NCBI RefSeq assembly: GCF_904067045.1
Contig: NZ_CAJFDC010000013.1
Coordinates: 124,001-188,000, forward strand
From: Pseudomonas sp. FEN
GTDB lineage: Bacteria > Pseudomonadota > Gammaproteobacteria > Pseudomonadales > Pseudomonadaceae
Direction: 5' to 3'
Length of the DNA: 64,000 bases
In this document: positions 32,498 to 39,499 of the stretch, one piece after another
Layout of the letters: each line of letters begins with the position of its first letter
Numbering within the stretch: position 1 is the stretch's first letter
Notes under the pieces: model-generated
Database searches by the model: none
Told to the model about the DNA's origin: nothing
Seen by the model: only the letters and a program-made list of their open reading frames with translations
Program-made: the position numbers and the translations under genes

Positions 32498-32519
32498 GCA
32501 ACCGGGCATCCCCGGTTGC
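32498..32519 (-). terminator. Candidate terminator hairpin after the Gly-rich protein gene
   Basis: A perfect 9-bp stem GCAACCGGG / CCCGGTTGC around a CATC loop, about 48 bases past the stop of the leftward small gene. On the minus strand it is followed by TTGCGTTG, only moderately T-rich, so termination efficiency is uncertain. The rest of the 266-bp gap (32301-32566) shows nothing else I can name. Confidence 0.45.
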
Positions 32520-32566
32520 GTGACAGCATTGTTTTCTCCAGCGGCCCGGTGAATCACCCAGCGCCC

Positions 32567-33103
32567 TTATTTGATGGTTGAGGTAGCCGCCTGGCCCAAC
32601 CCTTTGTCGTTGTGATCGCCCGGTGTGGTGTCCGAGATCGCCGTGGCTTTCGACAGTCCTTTCGTTGTCTTGGCGTGGGCGACACTCGAGGTTGCAACGC
32701 CGTGGCCACGATCGGTTTTGTGCGCGCGCCCCAGGTGAGTGCCACTCACGCCATGATCCCGCACGGCCTTGCCGTCATGATCGGTCTTGTGGGCAGTCCC
32801 AAGGTGCGCGCCACTCACACCATGATCCCGAACAGCCTTGCCGTCATGATCGCTTTCCTGACCTTCGGCGAGACCGCCAGCACGGCCACCGCTCTTGGCA
32901 CCGGCCGAGTGACCACCGCTCTCTCCGCCATGCCCACCGTTGCCACCGTTGCCGCCGTTACCACCAGCGCCACCGCCACCACCGCCCCCCTCTTTGGCAT
33001 AGGCGGAGGCCATGATGGACAACTCGGCCGGCAATAATGGCGCGGCCGCCAGCATCATCACGCAGGACATGGCGGCAACGAGGGTTTTCTTTTTAATACG
33101 CAT
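32567..33103 (-). CDS. Small exported Gly/His-rich protein with tandem repeats
   Basis: A protein of 178 aa beginning with a signal-peptide-like segment (RIKKKTLVAAMSCVMMLAAAPLL, possible cleavage after SAYA). A poly-Gly/Asn block with GGNGG repeats follows. Then come two near-identical repeats of about 23 residues containing DHDGKAVRDHGVSG and HLGxAHKTD, and a shorter decayed third copy. The ATG at 33103 follows GGAAG; upstream residues in the same frame look non-coding. No catalytic domain is recognised. Low complexity and many histidines suggest a metal-binding or surface role, but this is a guess. Confidence 0.65.
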   Translation of the reverse strand: MRIKKKTLVAAMSCVMMLAAAPLLPAELSIMASAYAKEGGGGGGGAGGNGGNGGNGGHGGESGGHSAGAKSGGRAGGLAEGQESDHDGKAVRDHGVSGAHLGTAHKTDHDGKAVRDHGVSGTHLGRAHKTDRGHGVATSSVAHAKTTKGLSKATAISDTTPGDHNDKGLGQAATSTIK

Positions 33104-33292
33104 AATGACTTCCGTATAAAGTGGGTCTTTGCAGCAAATCAGACACAATCAGTTACAAGTCGTTCAAGGACTCGCGACAGACGGAAGCCGCAACGCTGTC
33201 TTATAAAGTGAATACGAACCCCTCTCTTTGACGACTCATTGAATGATCAGGAAAGAGCCGGCAATACCCGCGTGGCTCGGTGCAAGAACCGA

Positions 33293-33772
33293 CTAATTCA
33301 AGGCGCCATTCAACACTTCGTAGATGATCCCGCTGGCGATCGCCACCAGGATCAAATCGGTCCCGGCCTGCTGCCACTCATACCCTTCGTAGTACGGAAG
33401 CTGGCCTAACAGTCGACCATCGAGTTTTTTCGCGATACCGGGAGGAAGTGGTTTCCCCCGCGCCAGTCTCTTCTGGATACCCGGTGGCAATGCTGGCCCC
33501 GCGCGCCAGTAATCCCGGTGCCCGCCCAGTACTCCGAGGACGCGTCCTCGATCGATACTCGGACCCTGGGACCAATCACCGCCCGCGGACTTTTTACCGT
33601 GGCCGTTGCCGTGGCCGCCTTGATTACCCGGGCCCTGGAAGTCGTCCGAAAAACCCTTGCCGTTGCCCTGCCCCTGGCCCCTCCCGTTCCCAGGATCAGC
33701 CAGGGCGGTAGCAGAACCCGTTACCAGGGCCAGGCAAGTCACTACTGCAATAAACGAGCGAGATCTGAACAT
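33293..33772 (-). CDS. Small exported protein with PPGI/K repeats, RcnB/CigR-like
   Basis: A protein of 159 aa. The N-terminus is a signal peptide (FRSRSFIAVVTCLALVTGSATALA), followed by a Gly/Asn/Gln-rich stretch. Then comes a repeat of the form ALPPGIQKRLARGKPLPPGIAKKL. The C-terminus (YYEGYEWQQAGTDLILVAIASGIIYEVLNG) is hydrophobic and fits the RcnB/CigR-like family found in many Pseudomonas. RcnB is a periplasmic Ni/Co homeostasis protein and CigR a Salmonella anti-virulence factor; the function here is unknown. The ATG at 33772 starts the signal peptide. Confidence 0.7.
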   Translation of the reverse strand: MFRSRSFIAVVTCLALVTGSATALADPGNGRGQGQGNGKGFSDDFQGPGNQGGHGNGHGKKSAGGDWSQGPSIDRGRVLGVLGGHRDYWRAGPALPPGIQKRLARGKPLPPGIAKKLDGRLLGQLPYYEGYEWQQAGTDLILVAIASGIIYEVLNGALN

Positions 33773-33898
33773 AGCGGTTTTCTCAGAAAGAGGCCTATCC
33801 TCACTGCAATGTAGACGACATCGAGTAAAGAAGTTCCAGACCGCCCTGTGCTTGCGCACAGCAACTGGCATCAGGCCCTGTAGGACACTCGTGTCTAC

Positions 33899-34336
33899 TC
33901 AGCCATACAAATTATCCAACGCAATGGCGACCACTGGCAGCGCCGGGTCGAACGCATGCCGGGTGGTCTTGTAGGGAAATATTTCGCCACGTGCAATCGT
34001 CGTGAAGATTCGCGCCACTTCAAATGCCTGCCCGGTCCGCCAATGCCTGACACATACCCGCGGGTCAGCGTAATCGAGCTCAATGCAGGGCACGCGCTTC
34101 AAGCCCAGTTGCAATGCCGCGTTGAATCGGTGATTGCCGTCCATCACGATCCCCCTGGAACGTTCGACAATAATCGGCTCAAGCCAGCGGCCGGTACGCA
34201 GGATCGCTTCACGAAGCTTGCGCACATTGTCGGGGTCGACCTGCTCTGACTGCCGCACATCGCACAACGGCCGCAACACGATGTCGTAAGCATGCGCCGA
34301 ATCCGCGTCGCCGAAACAAGGCTGCTGGTTTTCCAT
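33899..34336 (-). CDS. Short ParB/SerK-like protein, putative free L-serine kinase (SbnI-like)
   Basis: A protein of 145 aa with a ParB-like fold. Residues 21-35 (LRPLCDVRQSEQVDP) align without gaps to my recollection of the SbnI N-terminus. Glu31 falls on SbnI Glu20, and the MDGNHR motif (Asp66) falls on the SbnI IDGVHR motif. SbnI and archaeal SerK phosphorylate free L-serine to O-phosphoserine, the SbnA substrate. A KTTRH motif lies at 123-127. The protein is much shorter than SbnI (about 254 aa) and lacks its C-terminal regulatory region. AGGAGATGG precedes the ATG. It lies 27 bp after the CitE-like gene, in one leftward unit starting at the Fur-box region. Confidence 0.7.
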   Translation of the reverse strand: MENQQPCFGDADSAHAYDIVLRPLCDVRQSEQVDPDNVRKLREAILRTGRWLEPIIVERSRGIVMDGNHRFNAALQLGLKRVPCIELDYADPRVCVRHWRTGQAFEVARIFTTIARGEIFPYKTTRHAFDPALPVVAIALDNLYG

Positions 34337-34363
34337 GGTCCATCTCCTGAATTGACGATCGGT

Positions 34364-35254
34364 TCAGCAGGCATCGACTTTGGCGGCGAGCGAATAGCGG
34401 TTGGCCACCTCACGCAGACGCTGCGCCTGTTCGATCAGCGGCAGGTCGACCATCTCGCCATCCACTTGCACCGCGTGACTGCCTCCGGCCACCGCGCTCA
34501 GCACCCGATCGGCCCAGGCCAGTTGCCGGGCATCGGGCAAGAAGGCCTGCCGCACGCTGGGCAACTGCGCGGGGTGAATGCACAGCTTCGCGCCAAACCC
34601 CAGGGCCCGGGCGTAATGCGAGTCCCGCGCCACCCGCATCAGATCGCTGATCGCCGGCGTCACGCCATCGATCGGCGCCGGGAGATCAGCCGTGCGCGAA
34701 GCCAGCACAATTCGATTGCGGGCAAACAGAAAGGCTTCGGGGACCTGGCCGCAATCAATGTCCAGGGAGAAATCCAGCGAGCCGAACGCCAGGCGCGCAA
34801 GCCCCGGGATCCCGGCAATGGCTTCGACCTGTTGCAGGCCTTTGGCGGTCTCGATGATCGCGACAATCCGCAAGGCGGAATTCCAGGCCAGCAACCGCTC
34901 GACCACTCTCGACAAGGTCTCGGGACATTCAGCCTTGGGCAGGAAAATACCTGCGCAGCGCTCCGGATAGCGCATGTCGCCAAGCCAGGTCATGTCCTGC
35001 TTGAAAAAGGAGCTGTCGACACTGTTCAAACGAATGTAACGCTGGCACCGGGTGACTGGGGTTTGCTCCTGCCAGACCCAGATCGCCGCGCGGGCAGCGG
35101 GCTTGTAGTCGGGATGAACGGCGTCCTCGAGGTCCAGGATTATCGCATCGGACCCGGCGTCGGCCGCCTTGGCAAAACGCTCGGGACAATTGCCCGGGAC
35201 GAACAGGTAGCTGATGGGAAGCGTCGCGGCGGTGCTGAGACGATCAGTAGTCAT
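34364..35254 (-). CDS. CitE-like (HpcH/HpaI aldolase superfamily) lyase in the siderophore locus
   Basis: A TIM-barrel protein of 296 aa of the CitE/malyl-CoA lyase type. SYLFVPGNCPERFAKAADAGSDAIILDLEDAV is the family N-terminus, RYIRLN gives the conserved Arg, and the Mg ligands appear as Glu in AIIETAKGL and Asp in FGSLDFSLDI. Members make or break C-C bonds of hydroxy-acids, often as CoA thioesters. In staphyloferrin B loci the same superfamily gives SbnG, a dedicated citrate synthase, but SbnG is of the HpaI branch. A role supplying a carboxylate building block is therefore inferred by analogy. The ATG at 35254 follows AAGGAG. Confidence 0.82.
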   Translation of the reverse strand: MTTDRLSTAATLPISYLFVPGNCPERFAKAADAGSDAIILDLEDAVHPDYKPAARAAIWVWQEQTPVTRCQRYIRLNSVDSSFFKQDMTWLGDMRYPERCAGIFLPKAECPETLSRVVERLLAWNSALRIVAIIETAKGLQQVEAIAGIPGLARLAFGSLDFSLDIDCGQVPEAFLFARNRIVLASRTADLPAPIDGVTPAISDLMRVARDSHYARALGFGAKLCIHPAQLPSVRQAFLPDARQLAWADRVLSAVAGGSHAVQVDGEMVDLPLIEQAQRLREVANRYSLAAKVDAC

Positions 35255-35869
35255 TGAATCTCTCCTTGGCATGCATCAGTCGAAAGTCTTCGAGCGTTTC
35301 TGGCACCTTGAGCATTCGCCTATCGGCGCCGAGTAACGAATTGTTTCATCAAGCCTCAACGCCTTATTTATCAAGGCATGCCGGGCTTCTTGCAGTTTTA
35401 TTGCCTGGTAATAAGTGCGTGAACACCGCGGTGCCCCGCACGTTTGCGATGGGGTGACCGCAAAATATTTGAAAATCCTACTTGATAATCATTCACATTA
35501 GCAATATCGTTCTCATCAATTCGTAGGTTTCGCCCTACAAACCCAACAGAGCCACCCTGTCCAAGAGGAGTGTTGTGCAGAGATGCCATTCAGATATCAG
35601 GCACCAGCACTTTAGAAAGACTGCCGCGCTCCCCCTAAGTTAATGGCCAAAGGCTATTTCCCCATAAACCACATGGAATGAGGTTGTCATGCAATTGCTT
35701 TGTAAATCGATAACGGCCGGCCGCACTGTTTCCCCGCCCGCCAGTGCTGTTTGGCACCCGCCGCCAACGGTTTGAATGCTCGTCTCTGACGAGAGGCAAC
35801 AGCACATCTGTCGACAGCATTTACTTGTCGAAATATGAATGGCGACGTTTTCGATGCCAGAGGTCAACT
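35255..35869. other. Divergent control region of the siderophore locus
   Basis: A stretch of 615 bp without a convincing gene between the leftward CitE-like/SerK-like pair and the rightward biosynthesis operon. The part at about 35340-35540 is A/T-rich and holds the Fur-box-like site at 35483. The remainder (about 35540-35860) forms a long leader for the rightward operon in which I see no recognisable riboswitch. An in-frame GTG at 35744 would extend the decarboxylase into this region, but the extension looks non-coding. Confidence 0.5.
35483..35497. promoter_or_regulatory. Fur-box-like operator
   Basis: TGATAATCATTCACA matches the 7-1-7 Fur consensus (TGATAAT-N-ATTATCA) at 12 of 14 defined positions, with a perfect left half. 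A weaker second match may begin at 35501. The position between the two divergent units would let iron-loaded Fur shut both off. Iron control fits the genes around it. Experimental support is absent. Confidence 0.72.
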
Positions 35870-37264
35870 ATGCCTAATGCAATTGCGCCAGCATTCAAAG
35901 AGTTCACTGAAGTTCATGACCCTGAACTTCTAAAACCATTGCTTGATCCGGTTATTTCACACTTGATCTACAACGCGCCAGAAACACTTGTGGGTTTGCT
36001 GAAACAACACGGCTCGCCCTTGAACCTGGTGTGGCCGCACGCCTTTCAAGCCAATGCAACGGCGTTGCAAGCGTTGTTGAATCAGTTCGGCATACGCCAT
36101 GCCATCTTCTACGGCGCCAAGGCCAACAAGTCGCAAAGCCTGCTCGCTGCCGCCGCCTCGGCGGGTTTCGGGGTCGATGTTTCCAGCGTCCACGAACTGG
36201 ACGCGGCGCGGCGTGCCGGAACCCCGGCGGAGCATCTGTGCGCCACGGGGCCGGCCAAGACGAGCGCCTTTCATCGAGCGCTGGTCCGTGAGGGCTCGCT
36301 GATTTGCGTCGACTCCATGGAAGAGTTCGATCACCTGAAGAGCCTCGTCGAATCCCTGCCGCCCCCCGTAAAAGCCAGGGTTCTACTGCGTTACAGGCCG
36401 CTGGACTGCCCGTCGAGCCGCTTTGGCATGAGTGCGAACGACTTGTTGCTCTGCCTGCAACGCCTGGCCGAACTCAAGGACATGTTCCACTTCGAAGGCT
36501 TTCATTTTCATCTGGGCGGGTATGCCTTCGAAACCCGGGTCCAAGCCTTTCGCGAACTCGGCGGCTTCGTCGACGCGGCGCGAGAAATGTCCTTGGAGCC
36601 GAAGATGATCGACATCGGTGGTGGCTTGCCGATGCGCTACATCGACCCCCAGGCCTATGCCAGTTTTCTACAGAACAACAATCAACCCAGCCATTACCAC
36701 AACCAGAAAGTGCCCGAGTCTTTTTATCCTTATGGCAGTCCCCTGAGCGCCTGCCAGTGGCTGGCAATGTTTCTCGAGGCACCCCATTCGCCAGGCCAGT
36801 CCATCGCCACTTACTTGAAAGAACAGAATATTACCCTGGCACTGGAGCCCGGTCGGAGCCTGGTCGACCAGGCGGCGATTTCGATATTTCGAGTAACGCG
36901 AAGCAAACAGCTGGCCAATAACAAAACCGTCATCTTTATCGAAGGCAGTAGTTTCAGCGCCTGCGAAACCTGGTTTTCATCGGAATACCTTGTCGATCCG
37001 ATTCTTATCAGCACCCAAGAATCCGCACCTACGCCCATGCGCGCCTATATTGCCGGGCATAGTTGCCTGGATGACGACGTCATCACTCATCGCTTGATTC
37101 ACTTCAGTACAACACCGCAACCCGGCGACTTGTTGATTTACGCCAACACCGCCGGTTACCAGATGGACCTTCTGGAGAACCAGTTTCATCGTCATCCCCT
37201 GCCCCAACGGTTGACGGCAACTTGTTGCACGCAAGGCCATTACGCGTTTTCACCTGACTACTAA
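35870..37264 (+). CDS. Type III (alanine-racemase fold) PLP-dependent decarboxylase, SbnH-like
   Basis: A protein of 464 aa of the diaminopimelate/ornithine decarboxylase fold. The PLP lysine is in FYGAKANKSQ, followed by GFGVDVSSVHELDAARRAG. FHFHLGGYAFETRVQAFRELGGF supplies the barrel histidines, IDIGGGLPMRYID the phosphate-binding glycines, and SFSACETWFS the active-site Cys from the partner subunit. Homologues in NIS loci (SbnH, FslC, PvsE) decarboxylate an amino acid or a citryl-amino-acid intermediate. The ATG at 35870 with AGAGG upstream is preferred over a GTG 126 bases earlier. It is the first gene of the rightward operon, 14 bp before the SbnA-like gene. Confidence 0.87.
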   Translation: MPNAIAPAFKEFTEVHDPELLKPLLDPVISHLIYNAPETLVGLLKQHGSPLNLVWPHAFQANATALQALLNQFGIRHAIFYGAKANKSQSLLAAAASAGFGVDVSSVHELDAARRAGTPAEHLCATGPAKTSAFHRALVREGSLICVDSMEEFDHLKSLVESLPPPVKARVLLRYRPLDCPSSRFGMSANDLLLCLQRLAELKDMFHFEGFHFHLGGYAFETRVQAFRELGGFVDAAREMSLEPKMIDIGGGLPMRYIDPQAYASFLQNNNQPSHYHNQKVPESFYPYGSPLSACQWLAMFLEAPHSPGQSIATYLKEQNITLALEPGRSLVDQAAISIFRVTRSKQLANNKTVIFIEGSSFSACETWFSSEYLVDPILISTQESAPTPMRAYIAGHSCLDDDVITHRLIHFSTTPQPGDLLIYANTAGYQMDLLENQFHRHPLPQRLTATCCTQGHYAFSPDY

Positions 37265-37278
37265 AGGGAACACTGCAA

Positions 37279-38322
37279 ATGATACTGAGTAAAGTTTCTG
37301 ATCTTATTGGTAATACGCCGATGTTGGCCATTGCTGTTCCAGATACGAATGCCCGACTGCTGCTCAAGATTGAGAAGAACAACCCCGGCGGTAGTATCAA
37401 GGACCGGATGGCGCGCAATATGGTGCTGGCCGCGCTCAAGTCCGGGCGTTTGAAAACCGGCGGCGTGGTGGTCGAATCCTCTTCCGGCAATACCGGTATC
37501 GGCCTGGCCATGGCGGCCGTCGAATTTGGCCTGCATTTCATTGCCGTGGTCGATCACCACGCCGCCCAGGACAAGATCGCCGTGATGAAGGCACTGGGTG
37601 CCGAAGTCCGCTATGTCGCCGGCACCTACCGGGAAGATGAAGTCGCGGTGGTCGAGCGCCAGCGCCTGGCGGCCGAACTGGCCGAGCAGATTCCGGGCGC
37701 CGTGTTCATGAACCAGTCCGACAATGCCGCCAACGCCGGCGGCTACAGCGATTTCGTGCGGGAAACCATCGCCCAGGCCGAAGGCAGCATCGGGGCTTAC
37801 GTCGGTTGCGTCGGCACCGGCGGCTCGATGACCGGCATCGCCCGGGGTCTGAAGTTGCACAACCCCGATACGCTGACCGTGGCCGTCGAGCCTGCCGGGT
37901 CCATCGTCTTCGGCCACCCCGGTTACCCGTATTACCAGTCAGGTACCGGCACCCCCGCCGGTGACACCGTGGGTCTGGTGCTCGACTACAGCTGCATCGA
38001 CCTCGGCGTCCAGGTCACCGATTCCCAAGCCTTCGAAACCGCGCGTTATGTCGCCCGACATATGGCGCTGCTGGTCGGCGGGTCGACCGGAGGCACGATT
38101 TTCAAGGCGCTGGAGCTGATTCACAAAGGCGTGCTCAGCGGCAATGTGGTGGTGCCGATCGCCGATGGCGGTGAAAAGTACCTGCACACCGTATTCGACG
38201 AACAATGGCTCGGCGAACGCGACTTGCTGGACCCAGGCGTTGCCACCCAACTGGATATCTGGCTGGGCAAGAGCCAATGGCTGGAATCCACCTCCACACC
38301 GCTGCAACTGAGCGTCGCATGA
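37279..38322 (+). CDS. SbnA-like PLP synthase (O-phosphoserine plus glutamate to ACEGA)
   Basis: A fold-type II PLP enzyme of 347 aa related to cysteine synthase. The PLP lysine is in NPGGSIKDR, the substrate loop is SSSGNTG and the phosphate cup is GTGGSMTG. Features shared with SbnA as I remember it, rather than with CysK, are PAGSIVFG, GGSTGGTIF and ADGGEKYL. SbnA condenses O-phospho-L-serine with L-glutamate to N-(1-amino-1-carboxy-2-ethyl)-glutamate (ACEGA), the precursor of 2,3-diaminopropionate. The neighbouring SbnI-like protein could supply O-phosphoserine and the next gene could split ACEGA. A plain cysteine synthase is less likely in this context. Confidence 0.82.
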   Translation: MILSKVSDLIGNTPMLAIAVPDTNARLLLKIEKNNPGGSIKDRMARNMVLAALKSGRLKTGGVVVESSSGNTGIGLAMAAVEFGLHFIAVVDHHAAQDKIAVMKALGAEVRYVAGTYREDEVAVVERQRLAAELAEQIPGAVFMNQSDNAANAGGYSDFVRETIAQAEGSIGAYVGCVGTGGSMTGIARGLKLHNPDTLTVAVEPAGSIVFGHPGYPYYQSGTGTPAGDTVGLVLDYSCIDLGVQVTDSQAFETARYVARHMALLVGGSTGGTIFKALELIHKGVLSGNVVVPIADGGEKYLHTVFDEQWLGERDLLDPGVATQLDIWLGKSQWLESTSTPLQLSVA

Positions 38323-38350
38323 CCGTTCTTCGACACAGGACCTCCTCTCA

Positions 38351-39499
38351 ATGAAACCGCTGAAAGTCGCCATCTGTGGCGGTGGCCGGACCGGACACCT
38401 CAACGCCATTCTGTTCAAGCAACTGCCCGATGTGCAGGTCTCGATGCTCACCGGCAATCCGCGGGTTGTCGATCAACACACCCGTGGCAAGCCGATGCAA
38501 GCGCTGTTACCGGACGGTTCGACACTCAGTGCCCACCTGGACTGCTTGACCACCCAGGCCAGGCTCGCCGTCGAGGATGCCGACATCGTCATCATCACGG
38601 TGCCGGCCCACGCCCGGGCGCAAACCCTGCAAGCCATCGCGCCACACCTGAGCACCGATAAACCGGTGTACATCGGTGCCATTCCAGGCTTCTGCGGCTT
38701 CGACTGGCTGGCCGAATCGCTGCTGGCCGAGCAGCCGAACCTGGTGATCTGGGGCATGAAGGATGTCCCGCACACCGCGTTCGATTTGAAGCCCGGATGC
38801 TCGATCAAAATGGGCGGCGGCAAGCAACAGCTCTATGTCGCCACCCACGCCCGAGAATCCGCGGCTTCGCGCCAACAGCTGCAGCAACTGCTGAGCCGGC
38901 TATACGGCCCGTGCGTGACGCTGCTGGACAACTACCTGGAAATCACCCTGACCCCGGGCAATCCGATCATGCACAGCTCGGTGATCTACGGCCTGATCGG
39001 CCCATACGGCCAATGGCACCGGAAAATCTTTCCACAACCCCTGTGCTGGTGGACCGAGTGCCCCGAATTGGGCGCGTACTTCCTCGAACGCATGGATCAG
39101 GAAAGCCAGGATCTCTGTGCGGTGATCAGTCAACGATTGGGCATCGACCTGTCTTCGGTGAAATCCCTGAAACAGGAAATCATCGAGGCCTACGGCGAGC
39201 AGATCCGCGACCGGAGCAGCATGCTCTCCATCCTGCGCACCAACCAAGCCTACAACGACATCCTCGCGCCCATGGTGCCGGCAGCGGACAACCGTGCCGG
39301 CTACGTGATCGAACGGGAAAGTCGCGCCTTCAACGAGGACGTTGCCTACGGCCTGGTGCTGCTGGTGGAAATGGCCAAGCGCTTTGACCTGAAAGTGCCC
39401 TACATCGAGGAAGTCCTCAACTGGAGCGTTTCCTACATGCAAGGGCTACGGGATTCGGCGCTGGACTACTTCCCCAACCACTGGCCGCGCACGGCATGA
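38351..39499 (+). CDS. Opine dehydrogenase (octopine/nopaline dehydrogenase family)
   Basis: A protein of 382 aa. The Rossmann motif GGGRTGH is at about 10-16. The C-terminal NAD/NADP octopine/nopaline dehydrogenase domain has the catalytic-type His in NPIMHSSVIYG (about 202-212) and later AFNEDVAYGLVLL. The family reversibly joins an amino acid and a 2-oxo-acid through a secondary amine. ACEGA, the expected SbnA product, is itself such a secondary amine and would give diaminopropionate plus 2-oxoglutarate by the oxidative reaction. In staphyloferrin B loci that step is done by SbnB, of the unrelated ornithine cyclodeaminase family. A reductive role, as in staphylopine-type metallophores, is the alternative. 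It overlaps the synthetase gene by 4 bases. Confidence 0.85.
   Translation: MKPLKVAICGGGRTGHLNAILFKQLPDVQVSMLTGNPRVVDQHTRGKPMQALLPDGSTLSAHLDCLTTQARLAVEDADIVIITVPAHARAQTLQAIAPHLSTDKPVYIGAIPGFCGFDWLAESLLAEQPNLVIWGMKDVPHTAFDLKPGCSIKMGGGKQQLYVATHARESAASRQQLQQLLSRLYGPCVTLLDNYLEITLTPGNPIMHSSVIYGLIGPYGQWHRKIFPQPLCWWTECPELGAYFLERMDQESQDLCAVISQRLGIDLSSVKSLKQEIIEAYGEQIRDRSSMLSILRTNQAYNDILAPMVPAADNRAGYVIERESRAFNEDVAYGLVLLVEMAKRFDLKVPYIEEVLNWSVSYMQGLRDSALDYFPNHWPRTA

Noticed and set aside
33880..33897. Hairpin GTAGACAC/GTGTCCTAC just after the SerK-like gene as a terminator
   Set aside because: It has a bulge, a 2-base loop and no T run; too weak to annotate.
35744..35869. Upstream GTG start that would add 42 residues to the SbnH-like decarboxylase
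   Set aside because: The extra residues look non-coding, and ATG at 35870 has a good AGAGG site and starts the family-like sequence.
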